Below the pieces are notes generated by a model. The model was not told the DNA's origin and did not search any database. It saw only the letters and a list, made by a program, of their open reading frames with translations. Positions 23,542 to 32,444 of a stretch of 46,836 nt of DNA are shown here, piece after piece; the first letter of the stretch is position 1; each line of letters begins with the position of its first letter. The DNA comes from Lachnospiraceae bacterium (GTDB lineage Bacteria; Bacillota_A; Clostridia; Lachnospirales; Lachnospiraceae), in assembly GCA_017464645.1 (NCBI GenBank), contig JAFTZF010000041.1, positions 1 to 46,836 of the forward strand, given 5' to 3'. The translations under genes and the position numbers were made by a program.

Positions 23542-24827
23542 AAAGTCACCAAACCTGCTTCTACCATTTTCTGCAGAGACATGAGAATGCCGCATTTTGC
23601 ATGCTGCCAGGTAAGTCCCCCCTGGAAATACACGGCGTAGGGCGGCTTAATTGGGCCGTCTGCAGACAACTCAATGGAAGAACCCTGTACAAAGGCTCCT
23701 GCTGCCATGATCACATCACTGTCATAGCCCGGCATCGCCCAGGGCTCCGGTGTCACATAACTGTCCACAGGCGCTGCTGCCTGAATACCCTGACAAAATG
23801 CAATGACGCCTTCAGGCTTTCCGAAGGTCACCGCCTGGATAATATCGTGGCGGCTCTCACTGCCGTTTGGCACCACCGCAAAGCCCAGCCGCTCATAAAT
23901 ATTTGATGCAAAAATAGCGCCTTTCAATGCGCCGCCCACCACGCTGGGGGCCAGGAAAAAGCCCTGATAAAAGCTGGGCATAACGCCCAGGGAGGCTCCT
24001 ACTTCCTTGCCAAGTCCCGGAGAGGTCAGGCGGTAGGCCACATTTTCCACATACTGCTTTTTTCCCACCACATAGCCGCCGATGGGAGCCAGTCCGCCGC
24101 CGGGATTTTTAATGAGAGAGCCTACGCACAGATCCGCTCCCACATCCGTGGGCTCAATACGCTCCACAAATTCTCCGTAGCAGTTGTCCACCATACAGAT
24201 CACATCAGGCTTGCGCTCCTTGATAAAGGCGATCAGTTCTCCCATCCGCTGCACCGAAAGGGTGGGCCGGGTCTGATAGCCCTTGGACCGCTGAATGGTC
24301 ACCATCTTTGTCTTTTCATTGATGGCTTTTGCAATATTTTCGTAATCAAAACTTCCGTCCGGCAGCAGATCCACCTGGCGATAGGTGACACCATATTCTG
24401 CCAGAGATCCGTTGGAAGGCCGGATTCCGATGACCTCCTCCAGGGTGTCGTAGGGCTTGCCTACAGGAGAAAGCAGCTCATCTCCGGGACGTAAGTTTCC
24501 CGCCAAAGTAATGGCCAGAGCATGGGTGCCGCAGGCGATCTGGGGTCTTACCAGCGCGTCCTCCGCATGAAAAGCCGCCGCGTACACCTCCTCCAGCTTG
24601 TCCCGGCCGAAATCATTATATCCATAGCCGCTGGTGGCTGCAAAGCAGGTGGCATCCACCTTGCATGACTGCATGGCATGCAGCACCTTCAGCTGATTGT
24701 ATTCCACATTGTCATCGATTGCCGCAAACCGGGGCTTTAACTCCTCCTCGATCTTTGCGCCAAAGGCATAGACCTGCGGACTGATGCCCAGGTCTGCGTA
24801 AATCTGCTCTATCTGCTGTGTTTCCAT
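23538..24827 (-). CDS. YnbB-like PLP enzyme (methionine gamma-lyase / aluminium resistance family)
   Basis: A 429-residue fold-type I PLP protein. The PLP Lys is Lys240 in GSLIKNPGGGLAPIGGY, with Asp214 (VDNCYGEF) positioned for the pyridine nitrogen and CGTHALAITLAGN near residue 99 for the phosphate side. The family is named both for aluminium resistance and for similarity to methionine gamma-lyase; the actual substrate is unsettled. It is 12 nt downstream of miaA and overlaps the flavoprotein gene, as in the Bacillus miaA-hfq-ynbB neighbourhood, but here hfq is missing between them. Confidence 0.88.
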   Translation of the reverse strand: METQQIEQIYADLGISPQVYAFGAKIEEELKPRFAAIDDNVEYNQLKVLHAMQSCKVDATCFAATSGYGYNDFGRDKLEEVYAAAFHAEDALVRPQIACGTHALAITLAGNLRPGDELLSPVGKPYDTLEEVIGIRPSNGSLAEYGVTYRQVDLLPDGSFDYENIAKAINEKTKMVTIQRSKGYQTRPTLSVQRMGELIAFIKERKPDVICMVDNCYGEFVERIEPTDVGADLCVGSLIKNPGGGLAPIGGYVVGKKQYVENVAYRLTSPGLGKEVGASLGVMPSFYQGFFLAPSVVGGALKGAIFASNIYERLGFAVVPNGSESRHDIIQAVTFGKPEGVIAFCQGIQAAAPVDSYVTPEPWAMPGYDSDVIMAAGAFVQGSSIELSADGPIKPPYAVYFQGGLTWQHAKCGILMSLQKMVEAGLVTL

Positions 24828-24839
24828 GGTTTCTCTCCT

Positions 24840-25784
24840 CTATAAAATCCCTTTTTCTTTCAAAATCCCCAGCATAACCTCCAGGATTTTTTCATCCTGC
24901 CGGTCATAGGCCTGCTTGTCCAGCCAGATGACCTCCCGCTCCCGCTTGAACCAGGTGATCTGACGCTTGGCAAAATGCCGGGTGTCACGCTTCAGAATAT
25001 AAACTGCCTCTTCCAGGGTACACTCTCCATCCAGATAATCCAGAATCTCCTTGTAGCCAAGGCCCTGCATGGCCACCATATCCCGGGTACAGCCCATTTC
25101 TTTCAGAGCTTTCACCTCTTCCACCAGGCCTTCTTCCAGCATCTGATCCACCCGGACATCGATCCGTTCATACAGATACGCCCTGTCATCGTTCAGCACG
25201 AAATAGGCGAAATTATACGGAGACTCCTTCTGCTTCTGCTGCTCATTGTGCTCCGAAATGGGTGTCCCGGTCAGCTGGTAAAACTCCAGAGCCCGAATGA
25301 CCCGTTTCACGTTATTGGTATGGATCTGCTCTGCAGACACAGGGTCCACTTCCTTCAGCCGGTGGTGAAGCACCTGGGCTCCCAGCTCCTTCGCCTCCTG
25401 CTCCAGCCGGCTGCGAAACTGCGTATTCTCTTCATTTTCTGTAAAATCAATATCATTTAACACCGCCTGGATATAAAAGCCTGTGCCGCCTACCAGAATG
25501 GGCACCTTGCCTCTGGCATAAATATCCGCCATGGCGGCTCTGGCCATCTCCTGAAACCGCACCACATGGAATTCCTCCCAGGGCTCCAGTTCATCCACCA
25601 GATAGTGGGGCACACCCTCCATTTCCTCGGGCCGGATTTTTGCCGAACCGATGTCCATGTGCTTGTACACCTGCATGGAATCCGCAGAAATGATCTCTCC
25701 GCCCACGGCTTTGGCAAGGCTGATGGACAGCTTGGTTTTTCCCACGGCTGTGGGGCCTGTTAAAATAATCAGGGGCTGTTTCAT
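24840..25784 (-). CDS. miaA: tRNA dimethylallyltransferase
   Basis: A 314-residue enzyme that adds a dimethylallyl group to A37 of tRNAs that read codons starting with U. The P-loop is GPTAVGKTKLSISLA (10-24), DSMQVYKHMDIGSAK and the following LVDE are the substrate loop, and RDTRHFAKRQITWFKRE is the C-terminal tRNA-binding segment. Length is normal. Its substrates include the tRNA-Leu(CAA) found at 3561-3643 in this window. It is 6 nt after the DUF6485 gene. Confidence 0.96.
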   Translation of the reverse strand: MKQPLIILTGPTAVGKTKLSISLAKAVGGEIISADSMQVYKHMDIGSAKIRPEEMEGVPHYLVDELEPWEEFHVVRFQEMARAAMADIYARGKVPILVGGTGFYIQAVLNDIDFTENEENTQFRSRLEQEAKELGAQVLHHRLKEVDPVSAEQIHTNNVKRVIRALEFYQLTGTPISEHNEQQKQKESPYNFAYFVLNDDRAYLYERIDVRVDQMLEEGLVEEVKALKEMGCTRDMVAMQGLGYKEILDYLDGECTLEEAVYILKRDTRHFAKRQITWFKREREVIWLDKQAYDRQDEKILEVMLGILKEKGIL

Positions 25785-25790
25785 GTCAAC

Positions 25791-26015
25791 CTACTTTCTC
25801 TTTTCCAGTACCAGTTTTGCGAAATCTTCAAAATAATAATTTTCCTGGCTCTCATCACTCCCTGCCTGATGAAAAAAGCAGGCGGGAATCTCTCCTGTTC
25901 CCAAGTTCTTTGCAATACAAAGGGTGCATCCCTGATCGTGATTTGTTGGATGATTGGGGCAGGACGTATCTTTGCAGGTACACATATTTCCTGCAGGATT
26001 TATGGGTTGGTTCAT
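25791..26015 (-). CDS. Small cysteine-rich protein (DUF6485-like)
   Basis: A 74-residue soluble protein with six Cys and two to three His in the first 45 residues: CTCKDTSCPNHP, then HDQGCTLCIAKN and PACFFHQ. This spacing suggests a zinc or Fe-S site. I recognise it as the DUF6485 type, which has no known function. The ATG at 26015 (second of two adjacent ATGs) is 8 nt from AAGGAG. It sits between mutL and miaA, with only 6 nt to miaA. Confidence 0.78.
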   Translation of the reverse strand: MNQPINPAGNMCTCKDTSCPNHPTNHDQGCTLCIAKNLGTGEIPACFFHQAGSDESQENYYFEDFAKLVLEKRK

Positions 26016-26047
26016 CATTCTGACTCCTTACTCTTTTGTTATAAGAC

Positions 26048-28027
26048 TTACACGATCCTCTTAAACTTCCGCTCGATCTCCTGCTTCGTCATGGAGATGA
26101 TCGTGGGCCGTCCATGAGGACAGGTGTAGGGATTTTCCAGGGTAAACAGGGTCTCTATCAGTTCTTCTGCCTCCGGCCGGCTGATTCTCTGGTTGCCCTT
26201 TACTGCCGCTTTGCAGGACATGGATGCGATCTTCTCCAGGATCAGCTGGGAATCTGCTCTTCCTGCCGTCATGCTCTCGGACAGGGAATCCAGCATCTCC
26301 AGAAACAGCGCCTTCTCCGCAATTCCAAAGAGATTGGCCGGAACCGCGCTGATGGCAAATTCCTTTCCGCCAAAATGAGACACCTCAAATCCCAGGCTGG
26401 CAAAGGCATCCCCGTAGGTACGAAGCACCTCTTCCTCCACCGGATTTAAAGTCACCACCAGGGGCGGGCTCACCATCTGAGATGTGATCTCCTTCTTTTT
26501 CAGGCTCTCCATCATGCACTCAAAAAGCACTTTTTCATGGGCCGCATGCTGGTCTATCATGTAAAATTTATCCTCCAGCTGCACCAGCCAATAGGTATCA
26601 AACAGCTGGCCGATAATGCGGATATCCGCCTTAGTCCGCGGATCTAAAAGCTGGGTCTCAAACAGTTCCAGCTGCTGGGATTCTGCGATTTCCACAGGGG
26701 CTTTTTTCTCCGGTGCAGTTTCCTGCACGGCCTTCGGTGCGGATTGGGGCGCTGCACCGTAATCATTGCTCTCCCGCAGCACCTTCACCGGCTGCTCCTT
26801 CTGGGCATAGGTCGGCTTCTCCTCTGATTTTGCCGGCTGCACCGGTTTTATGGCCTGAGGTCCAGGCTGCATGGCCTTCTCTGCCACCGGCTTGGCATGT
26901 GCCTTCTGGACACGCTTTCGCATTTCCTCCATGAAATAATCCAGGTTCCGCTCCTTGGGCTCGTAGGACTTGGCCGGAACTTGTGCACTCTGCTCTTCCT
27001 TCTTCTCCTGCGGCCCCAGGCTCACCTGGGGAATCAATTCCTTTCCAAGCAGGGCATTTCTCAGGGTCTCCTGCACAAACTGATACACCTGCTCCTGATT
27101 GGAAAAGCGCAGCTCCATCTTGGTGGGATGCACATTCACATCCAAATACTCACCATCAATGGTAAAATGCAGTACCACAAAGGGATACCTGTGTTGCATG
27201 AGCAGCGTCTTATAAGCGTCCTCGATACCCTTGGCGATGAGGCTGCTCTTTACATATCTGCCGTTGACAAAATACGTTTCAAAGTTGCGGTTTCCCCGGC
27301 CGATCAGAGGCTTTCCGATGTAGCCTGTCAGGCGGATGGGCCCCTCGGTCCGGTCTATGGGAATCAGATTGGCGGCGATCTCCCGGCCGTAGATCTGATA
27401 GATCACATCTTTTAAATTATGGTTGCCTGCGGTGTGCAGCTTGGTCTGACCATTGTTGATGAATTTAAAGGAAATGTCCGGTCTGGACAGAGCCATGCGC
27501 TCCATCAGGTCCCCAATATAGCCGCCCTCAGTCATGGGCGACTTTAAAAATTTGCGGCGGGCAGGGGTATTGTAAAACAGGCTGCGGATGAGGAAGGTGG
27601 TACCATCGGGCGCTGCAGTTTCCTCCAACTCCTTTTCCTTGCCGCCCTCAATACAATAGCGGGTGCCTGCATCTGTATCCCGGGTCTTGGTGATCAGTTC
27701 CACCATGGAAACCGCCGCGATGCTGGACAATGCCTCACCCCGGAATCCCAGAGAAGAGACGGACAGCAGATCCTCCACTTTGCGGATCTTACTGGTAGAA
27801 TGGCGCAGGAAAGCCAGGGGAACCTGTTCCCCCTCAATACCGCTGCCATTGTCAGTTACACGAAGGAAGGTAGTCCCTCCCTCTTTGATTTCCACTGTCA
27901 CTGCCGTGGCACCTGCGTCCACCGCATTTTCCACCAGCTCCTTCACCACAGAGGAGGGACGCTCAATAACTTCTCCTGCCGCGATCTTATCTATTGTATG
28001 CTGGTCCAATACCTGTATCTTTCCCAT
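26048..28027 (-). CDS. mutL: DNA mismatch repair protein MutL (endonuclease type)
   Basis: A 659-residue GHKL ATPase and nicking endonuclease. The N-terminal ATPase has ELVENAVDAGAT, DNGSGIE and GFRGEALSSI. A Pro/Lys/Gln-rich linker covers about residues 355-455. The C-terminal domain has DQHAAHEKVLFE, which matches the DQHAx2Ex4E endonuclease motif, plus a metal-binding ACR-type CKAAVKG and CPHGRP end, so it should nick without MutH. Start at 28027 is chosen since the family begins MxKIQVLDQ; an ATG at 28039 overlaps the mutS stop. Confidence 0.96.
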   Translation of the reverse strand: MGKIQVLDQHTIDKIAAGEVIERPSSVVKELVENAVDAGATAVTVEIKEGGTTFLRVTDNGSGIEGEQVPLAFLRHSTSKIRKVEDLLSVSSLGFRGEALSSIAAVSMVELITKTRDTDAGTRYCIEGGKEKELEETAAPDGTTFLIRSLFYNTPARRKFLKSPMTEGGYIGDLMERMALSRPDISFKFINNGQTKLHTAGNHNLKDVIYQIYGREIAANLIPIDRTEGPIRLTGYIGKPLIGRGNRNFETYFVNGRYVKSSLIAKGIEDAYKTLLMQHRYPFVVLHFTIDGEYLDVNVHPTKMELRFSNQEQVYQFVQETLRNALLGKELIPQVSLGPQEKKEEQSAQVPAKSYEPKERNLDYFMEEMRKRVQKAHAKPVAEKAMQPGPQAIKPVQPAKSEEKPTYAQKEQPVKVLRESNDYGAAPQSAPKAVQETAPEKKAPVEIAESQQLELFETQLLDPRTKADIRIIGQLFDTYWLVQLEDKFYMIDQHAAHEKVLFECMMESLKKKEITSQMVSPPLVVTLNPVEEEVLRTYGDAFASLGFEVSHFGGKEFAISAVPANLFGIAEKALFLEMLDSLSESMTAGRADSQLILEKIASMSCKAAVKGNQRISRPEAEELIETLFTLENPYTCPHGRPTIISMTKQEIERKFKRIV

Positions 28028-28032
28028 AGGCT

Positions 28033-30639
28033 TCACCATCTGTTCTTTACTTTATTTTGCAGCCGATACAAGGTGTTCAATGCCTCGATCGGCGTCAGAT
28101 TAGATACATCCAGATCCCGCAGTTCCAGAATGATATCATCGTCCTTCACTGCGTCCATCAGCGAGATCTGCTCCATTTCCAGTTCCTCAGGAACCGGGCG
28201 CTTCTTGTTGGCAATATCCGCTGCGATCAGTCCCTCCAGCAGCTCCTTGGCCCGGGTGATGACCGGATCGGGCACACCCGCCAGTTTGGCCACCTGGATA
28301 CCGTAGCTCTTGTCTGCGCCGCCCTTGACGATCTTTCGCAGGAATACGATGTCATCGCCCTTTTCCTTCACTGCAATACAATAGTTATGTACGCCGTTTA
28401 AAGAGCCTTCCAGCTCCGTCAGCTCGTGATAGTGGGTAGCGAACAGGGTCTTGGCTCCCAGGATCCGGGTGTTACTGATGTATTCAATGACCGCCCAGGC
28501 AATGGACAGACCGTCAAAGGTACTGGTGCCGCGGCCGATCTCATCTAAGATCAGCAGACTGTTGGCAGTGGCATTTCGCAGGATATTGGCCACCTCGGTC
28601 ATTTCCACCATGAAGGTACTCTGGCCGGAAGCCAGGTCATCGGAAGCTCCCACACGGGTAAAGATCCGGTCTACGATACCGATGCGGGCGCTCTCTGCCG
28701 GCACGAAGCTGCCGATCTGAGCCATCAGCACGATCAGGGCAGTCTGGCGCATGTAGGTGGATTTACCTGCCATGTTGGGGCCGGTAATGACTGCAATCCG
28801 TTTGGCACTGTTGTCCAGATAGGTGTCATTGGCAATGAACATGTCATTGCTGATCATCTGCTCCACCACCGGATGGCGGCCGTTTTTAATATCAATGACG
28901 CCCTTTTCATTCATGATGGGGCGCACATAGTTGTTCCGCTGGGCCACCAGGGACAGGGACGCAAATACGTCTAACTGGGCAATGGCCTTGGCCGTCTGCT
29001 GGATCCGCAGCACCTGGGATGCAATATCATCCCGCAGCTGACAGAACAGCTCATACTCCAGGCTGCACAGCCGGTCCTCTGCTCCTAAAATGGTGTCCTC
29101 CAGCTCTTTCAGCTCCGGCGTAATGTAGCGCTCCGCATTGACCAGAGTCTGCTTGCGCATGTAATTGTCCGGAACCATGTCTTTATAAGAATTGGTCACT
29201 TCCAGATAATATCCAAATACTTTGTTAAATTTGATCTTGAGATTCTTAATGCCGGTGCGCTCCCGCTCCGTAGCCTCCAGCTGGGCCAGCCAGTTCTTGC
29301 CCTCAGTCTTGGCATGGCGGTACTTGTCCACATCTTCGTGGAAGCCATCCTTGATGATATCGCCGTCCCGCAGGGAAATGGGCGGTTCCTCGCAGATAGC
29401 CGCCTCGATTTTTGCATGGATATCCTCCAGGGTATCCAAAGACTCATACAGTTCCTGCATCAAGGGGCTCTTAAATCCTTCCAGCAGCACCTTGATGTGG
29501 GGCAGCATGGAAAGGGATGTTTTAAAGGCAATTAAATCCCGGGCATTGGCAGTCTGATAGCTGATACGGCTGATCAAGCGCTCCAGATCATACACGGGAT
29601 TTAAATACTCCCGCAGTTCCTCCCGGGTGATCATCTGGTCATTCAGTTCTGCAATGGCCTCATGGCGCTTCTCGATCTCTTCCTTGCAGATCAGGGGCTG
29701 CTCCACCATGCTTCGCAGAGCGCGGGCGCCCATGGCCGTACGGGTCTTGTCCAGCACCCACAGAAGAGAACCTCTCTTCTGCTTCTCCCGCAGAGTCTCC
29801 GTCAGCTCCAAGTTCCGACGGGTGGAGCCGTCCAGCAGCATATATTTTCCAAAAGTATAAGGGGTGATGCGGGTCATATGGGACAGGTCGCTCTTCTGGG
29901 TCTCCTGGAGATATTTCATCAGAGCGCCGGCGCCGATGACGCCGCAGCCCATATCGCTGATGCCAAGGCCCTCCAGGCTGGATACATGAAAATGTCCCAG
30001 CAGGGTCTTGCGGCACAGTTCATCATCAAAATACCAGTCCTCCAGAGCATAGACCGCAATTCCCAGCCGATGCTTCATATCCTCAATATCCACACCGCTC
30101 ACATAAAAAGCGTGATTGCAGATGATCTCAGACGGCCCAAACTTCTGGATTTCATCCAGAAGCCGGCGGGTGCTGTCCACCTCAGTCACAAAATAGTCGC
30201 CGGTGGTCACATCCGCAATGGACAAGCCATAGCGGTCCGACAGGTACACGATGCTCATGATGTAATTATTGCGGCTCTCGTCCAGAGCCTGAGGATTCAG
30301 GTTCGTACCCGGGGTCACAATGCGGACCACCTCACGCTTCACCAGGCCCTTGGCCAGCTTGGGATCTTCCACCTGCTCGCAGATGGCCACCTTGTAGCCT
30401 CTGGAAACCAGCTTGGTCAGGTATCCCTCTACTGCATGATAGGGCACGCCGCACATGGGCGCCCGCTCCTCCAGACCGCAGTCCTTACCTGTCAGGGTCA
30501 GTTCCAGTTCCTTGGACACCAGTACTGCGTCCTCAAAGAACATCTCATAGAAATCTCCCAAACGGTAAAACAGGATACAACCGGGATACTCCTCTTTTGT
30601 TTTTACATACTGCTGCATCATGGGTGTCATCTGCGCCAT
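28033..30639 (-). CDS. mutS: DNA mismatch repair protein MutS
   Basis: An 868-residue mismatch sensor. The mismatch-contact Phe-x-Glu lies in GDFYEMFFEDA, near residue 30. The connector, lever and clamp regions follow, then the ATPase with Walker A GPNMAGKSTYMRQ, and the D-loop/Walker B part LLILDEIGRGTSTFDG. The C-terminus has the dimerisation helix-turn-helix end. It is 24 nt after pyk and directly before mutL. Length is typical. Confidence 0.97.
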   Translation of the reverse strand: MAQMTPMMQQYVKTKEEYPGCILFYRLGDFYEMFFEDAVLVSKELELTLTGKDCGLEERAPMCGVPYHAVEGYLTKLVSRGYKVAICEQVEDPKLAKGLVKREVVRIVTPGTNLNPQALDESRNNYIMSIVYLSDRYGLSIADVTTGDYFVTEVDSTRRLLDEIQKFGPSEIICNHAFYVSGVDIEDMKHRLGIAVYALEDWYFDDELCRKTLLGHFHVSSLEGLGISDMGCGVIGAGALMKYLQETQKSDLSHMTRITPYTFGKYMLLDGSTRRNLELTETLREKQKRGSLLWVLDKTRTAMGARALRSMVEQPLICKEEIEKRHEAIAELNDQMITREELREYLNPVYDLERLISRISYQTANARDLIAFKTSLSMLPHIKVLLEGFKSPLMQELYESLDTLEDIHAKIEAAICEEPPISLRDGDIIKDGFHEDVDKYRHAKTEGKNWLAQLEATERERTGIKNLKIKFNKVFGYYLEVTNSYKDMVPDNYMRKQTLVNAERYITPELKELEDTILGAEDRLCSLEYELFCQLRDDIASQVLRIQQTAKAIAQLDVFASLSLVAQRNNYVRPIMNEKGVIDIKNGRHPVVEQMISNDMFIANDTYLDNSAKRIAVITGPNMAGKSTYMRQTALIVLMAQIGSFVPAESARIGIVDRIFTRVGASDDLASGQSTFMVEMTEVANILRNATANSLLILDEIGRGTSTFDGLSIAWAVIEYISNTRILGAKTLFATHYHELTELEGSLNGVHNYCIAVKEKGDDIVFLRKIVKGGADKSYGIQVAKLAGVPDPVITRAKELLEGLIAADIANKKRPVPEELEMEQISLMDAVKDDDIILELRDLDVSNLTPIEALNTLYRLQNKVKNRW

Positions 30640-30663
30640 GACTGTTCCTCGCTTTCGTGTATT

Positions 30664-32106
30664 TCATTCTAAGGCAAGTGTTTCCACCTGCTGTACTTTA
30701 ATCAAATTGGTGGTGCCGGAAACGCCCAGGGGCAGGCCTGCGGTCAGAACCGTCAATTCTCCCGGAACCACATATCCGGCCCGGGCTGCAGCCTCCACCG
30801 CATGGTTAAACAGGGTCACCGCATCATCCTCCCGAGGAAGAAGCAAAGGCTCCACGCCCCAGAACAGATTCATCTGGCGGCATACGATCTCTTCCATGGC
30901 ACAGGCAACAATGGGACAGCCCGGCCGATGCTTGGCCAACTGCGCCGCCGTCTGCCCGGACTTGGTTACCGTCACAATGGCGGACGCATGCAGATCCACC
31001 GCCGTGGTACAGGTGGCATGGGAAATGGCACTTGTCACATCCGGATCTTCCATGACCGTACGGATCTTAAACTTCTGGTCATAGTCGATATCTGCCTCGG
31101 TCCGTCTGGCGATCCGCACCATGGTCTTTAATGCCTCCAATGGATACTGGCCGGAAGCCGTCTCTCCGGAAAGCATAATGGCGCTGGTGCCCTGGTAAAT
31201 GGCATTGGCCACATCTGTCGCCTCCGCCCGTGTGGGCCTTGGATTTTTCATCATGGAATCCAGCATCTGAGTAGCTGTAATGACGGATTTTCCCTGGGCA
31301 TAGGACTTCTGGATCAGGCATTTTTGAATGATCGGTACTTCCTCCAGGGGAATCTCCACTCCCAGGTCGCCTCTGGCCACCATGATACCATCTGCAGCCT
31401 GAAGGATCTCATCGATATTCTCCACGCCCTGCTTATTTTCTATCTTTGCAATAATACGGATATGGCTGCCGCCGTGCTCCTTGAGCACCTTACGCAGCTC
31501 CTGAATATCCTCTGCGGTTCTGGTAAAAGAAGCCGCAATAAAGTCCACGCCTTCCTGCACTCCAAAGAGAATGTCCTCATAGTCCTTCTGGCTGATAAAA
31601 GGCATGCTCAGGCTGGCACCCGGCACATTGATTCCCTTCTTGTTGGAAATCACGCCTCCGTTTTTTACAGTACAGACAATGTCAGTATCTGTCACCCGGT
31701 CTACCTCCAGCCCAATGAGACCGTCATCGATCAAAATGGCATCGCCCGGCTTTACATCCTGCACCAGATCCTTATAGGTGATGGATACCATACTGCTGTC
31801 GCCCAGCCGTTCCTTCGTAGTCAGTGTAAAACTCTGACCCTTTTTCAGCTCGGCCTTTCCGCCCTCCAGATCACCGGTGCGGATTTCAGGCCCTTTGGTA
31901 TCCAATAACACTGCCACCGGCAGGTCTAATTCTTGGCGTACTTTTTTAATGACATTCAGCTTCTGTCTCTGCTCCTCATGGCTCCCATGGGAGAAATTCA
32001 ATCGGGCCACATTCATACCGGACAGCATCAGCTCCCGTATCATCTGCTCACTGTCAGAAGCCGGCCCCAAGGTGCAGACTATCTTTGTCTTTCTCAAATT
32101 TTTCAT
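30664..32106 (-). CDS. pyk: Pyruvate kinase
   Basis: A 480-residue glycolytic enzyme that makes pyruvate and ATP from phosphoenolpyruvate and ADP. The N-terminal KTKIVCTLGPAS, active-site IARGDLGVEIP-type motif (MVARGDLGVEIPLEEVP) and MKNPRPTRAEATDVANAI are all present. The extra C-terminal PEP-utiliser-like domain found in Bacillus pyruvate kinases (about 585 residues) is absent. GAGGAAAAG precedes the ATG. It has its own promoter and heads a run that includes mutS and mutL 24 nt downstream. Confidence 0.97.
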   Translation of the reverse strand: MKNLRKTKIVCTLGPASDSEQMIRELMLSGMNVARLNFSHGSHEEQRQKLNVIKKVRQELDLPVAVLLDTKGPEIRTGDLEGGKAELKKGQSFTLTTKERLGDSSMVSITYKDLVQDVKPGDAILIDDGLIGLEVDRVTDTDIVCTVKNGGVISNKKGINVPGASLSMPFISQKDYEDILFGVQEGVDFIAASFTRTAEDIQELRKVLKEHGGSHIRIIAKIENKQGVENIDEILQAADGIMVARGDLGVEIPLEEVPIIQKCLIQKSYAQGKSVITATQMLDSMMKNPRPTRAEATDVANAIYQGTSAIMLSGETASGQYPLEALKTMVRIARRTEADIDYDQKFKIRTVMEDPDVTSAISHATCTTAVDLHASAIVTVTKSGQTAAQLAKHRPGCPIVACAMEEIVCRQMNLFWGVEPLLLPREDDAVTLFNHAVEAAARAGYVVPGELTVLTAGLPLGVSGTTNLIKVQQVETLALE

Positions 32107-32149
32107 AATTTCTTTTCCTCATTTTCTGCCACATGCCATACGCTATTTT

Positions 32150-32179
32150 ATTATACTTCTTTCTTTCATGCTCCGTCAA
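32150..32179 (-). promoter_or_regulatory. Promoter of pyk
   Basis: TTGACG (32174-32179) and a perfect TATAAT (32150-32155) on the minus strand, 18 bp apart, giving a leader of about 37 nt before the pyk ATG. It is the strongest promoter seen in the 338-bp gap 32107-32444. Confidence 0.82.
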
Positions 32180-32274
32180 TGCTTCCCTCTGTGCAATTTT
32201 TGCAAAAAACTCCTTACTTTCGTCCTGTTTTCTTTGCAAAAAGGAAAATTTCTCCAGTTCCAAAATTTTACTCC

Positions 32275-32302
32275 TTGATTTTTTGGCAATGTGTGCTATG
32301 AT
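32275..32302 (+). promoter_or_regulatory. Plus-strand promoter-like sequence in the pyk-lysA gap
   Basis: TTGATT (32275-32280), 16-bp spacer, TATGAT (32297-32302) preceded by TGC as an extended -10. It points away from pyk, toward the hairpin at 32357-32399. There is no ORF between them, so it could drive a short RNA or be fortuitous. Confidence 0.4.
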
Positions 32303-32356
32303 AAAAGTGTTTAAAGGATTGATTATTATCTATCATTCGATTCTACCCATATTAGG

Positions 32357-32399
32357 AAAAGACGGCTGCTTTCTATTCCCGAGAAAACAGTCGTCTTTT
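32357..32399 (-). terminator. Hairpin terminator after lysA (possibly bidirectional)
   Basis: Imperfect 17-bp stem between AAAAGACGGCTGCTTTC (32357-32373) and GAAAACAGTCGTCTTTT (32383-32399), with a short loop. It is 46 nt past the lysA stop. The stem itself ends in A/T runs on both sides, so it could end transcripts from either direction. Confidence 0.72.
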
Positions 32400-32444
32400 C
32401 TATTTCAGACTTCTTAACCTCAATTTTCCCCTTTTCAGGGTCTT

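Noticed and set aside
32054..32263. A 69-residue minus-strand frame upstream of pyk, TTG start with AAGGAG 7 nt before it.
   Set aside because: The pyk promoter (TTGACG-18-TATAAT) lies inside it and it overlaps the pyk start by 53 nt. Its Lys/Glu-rich sequence reflects AT-rich promoter DNA, and no promoter for it is seen.
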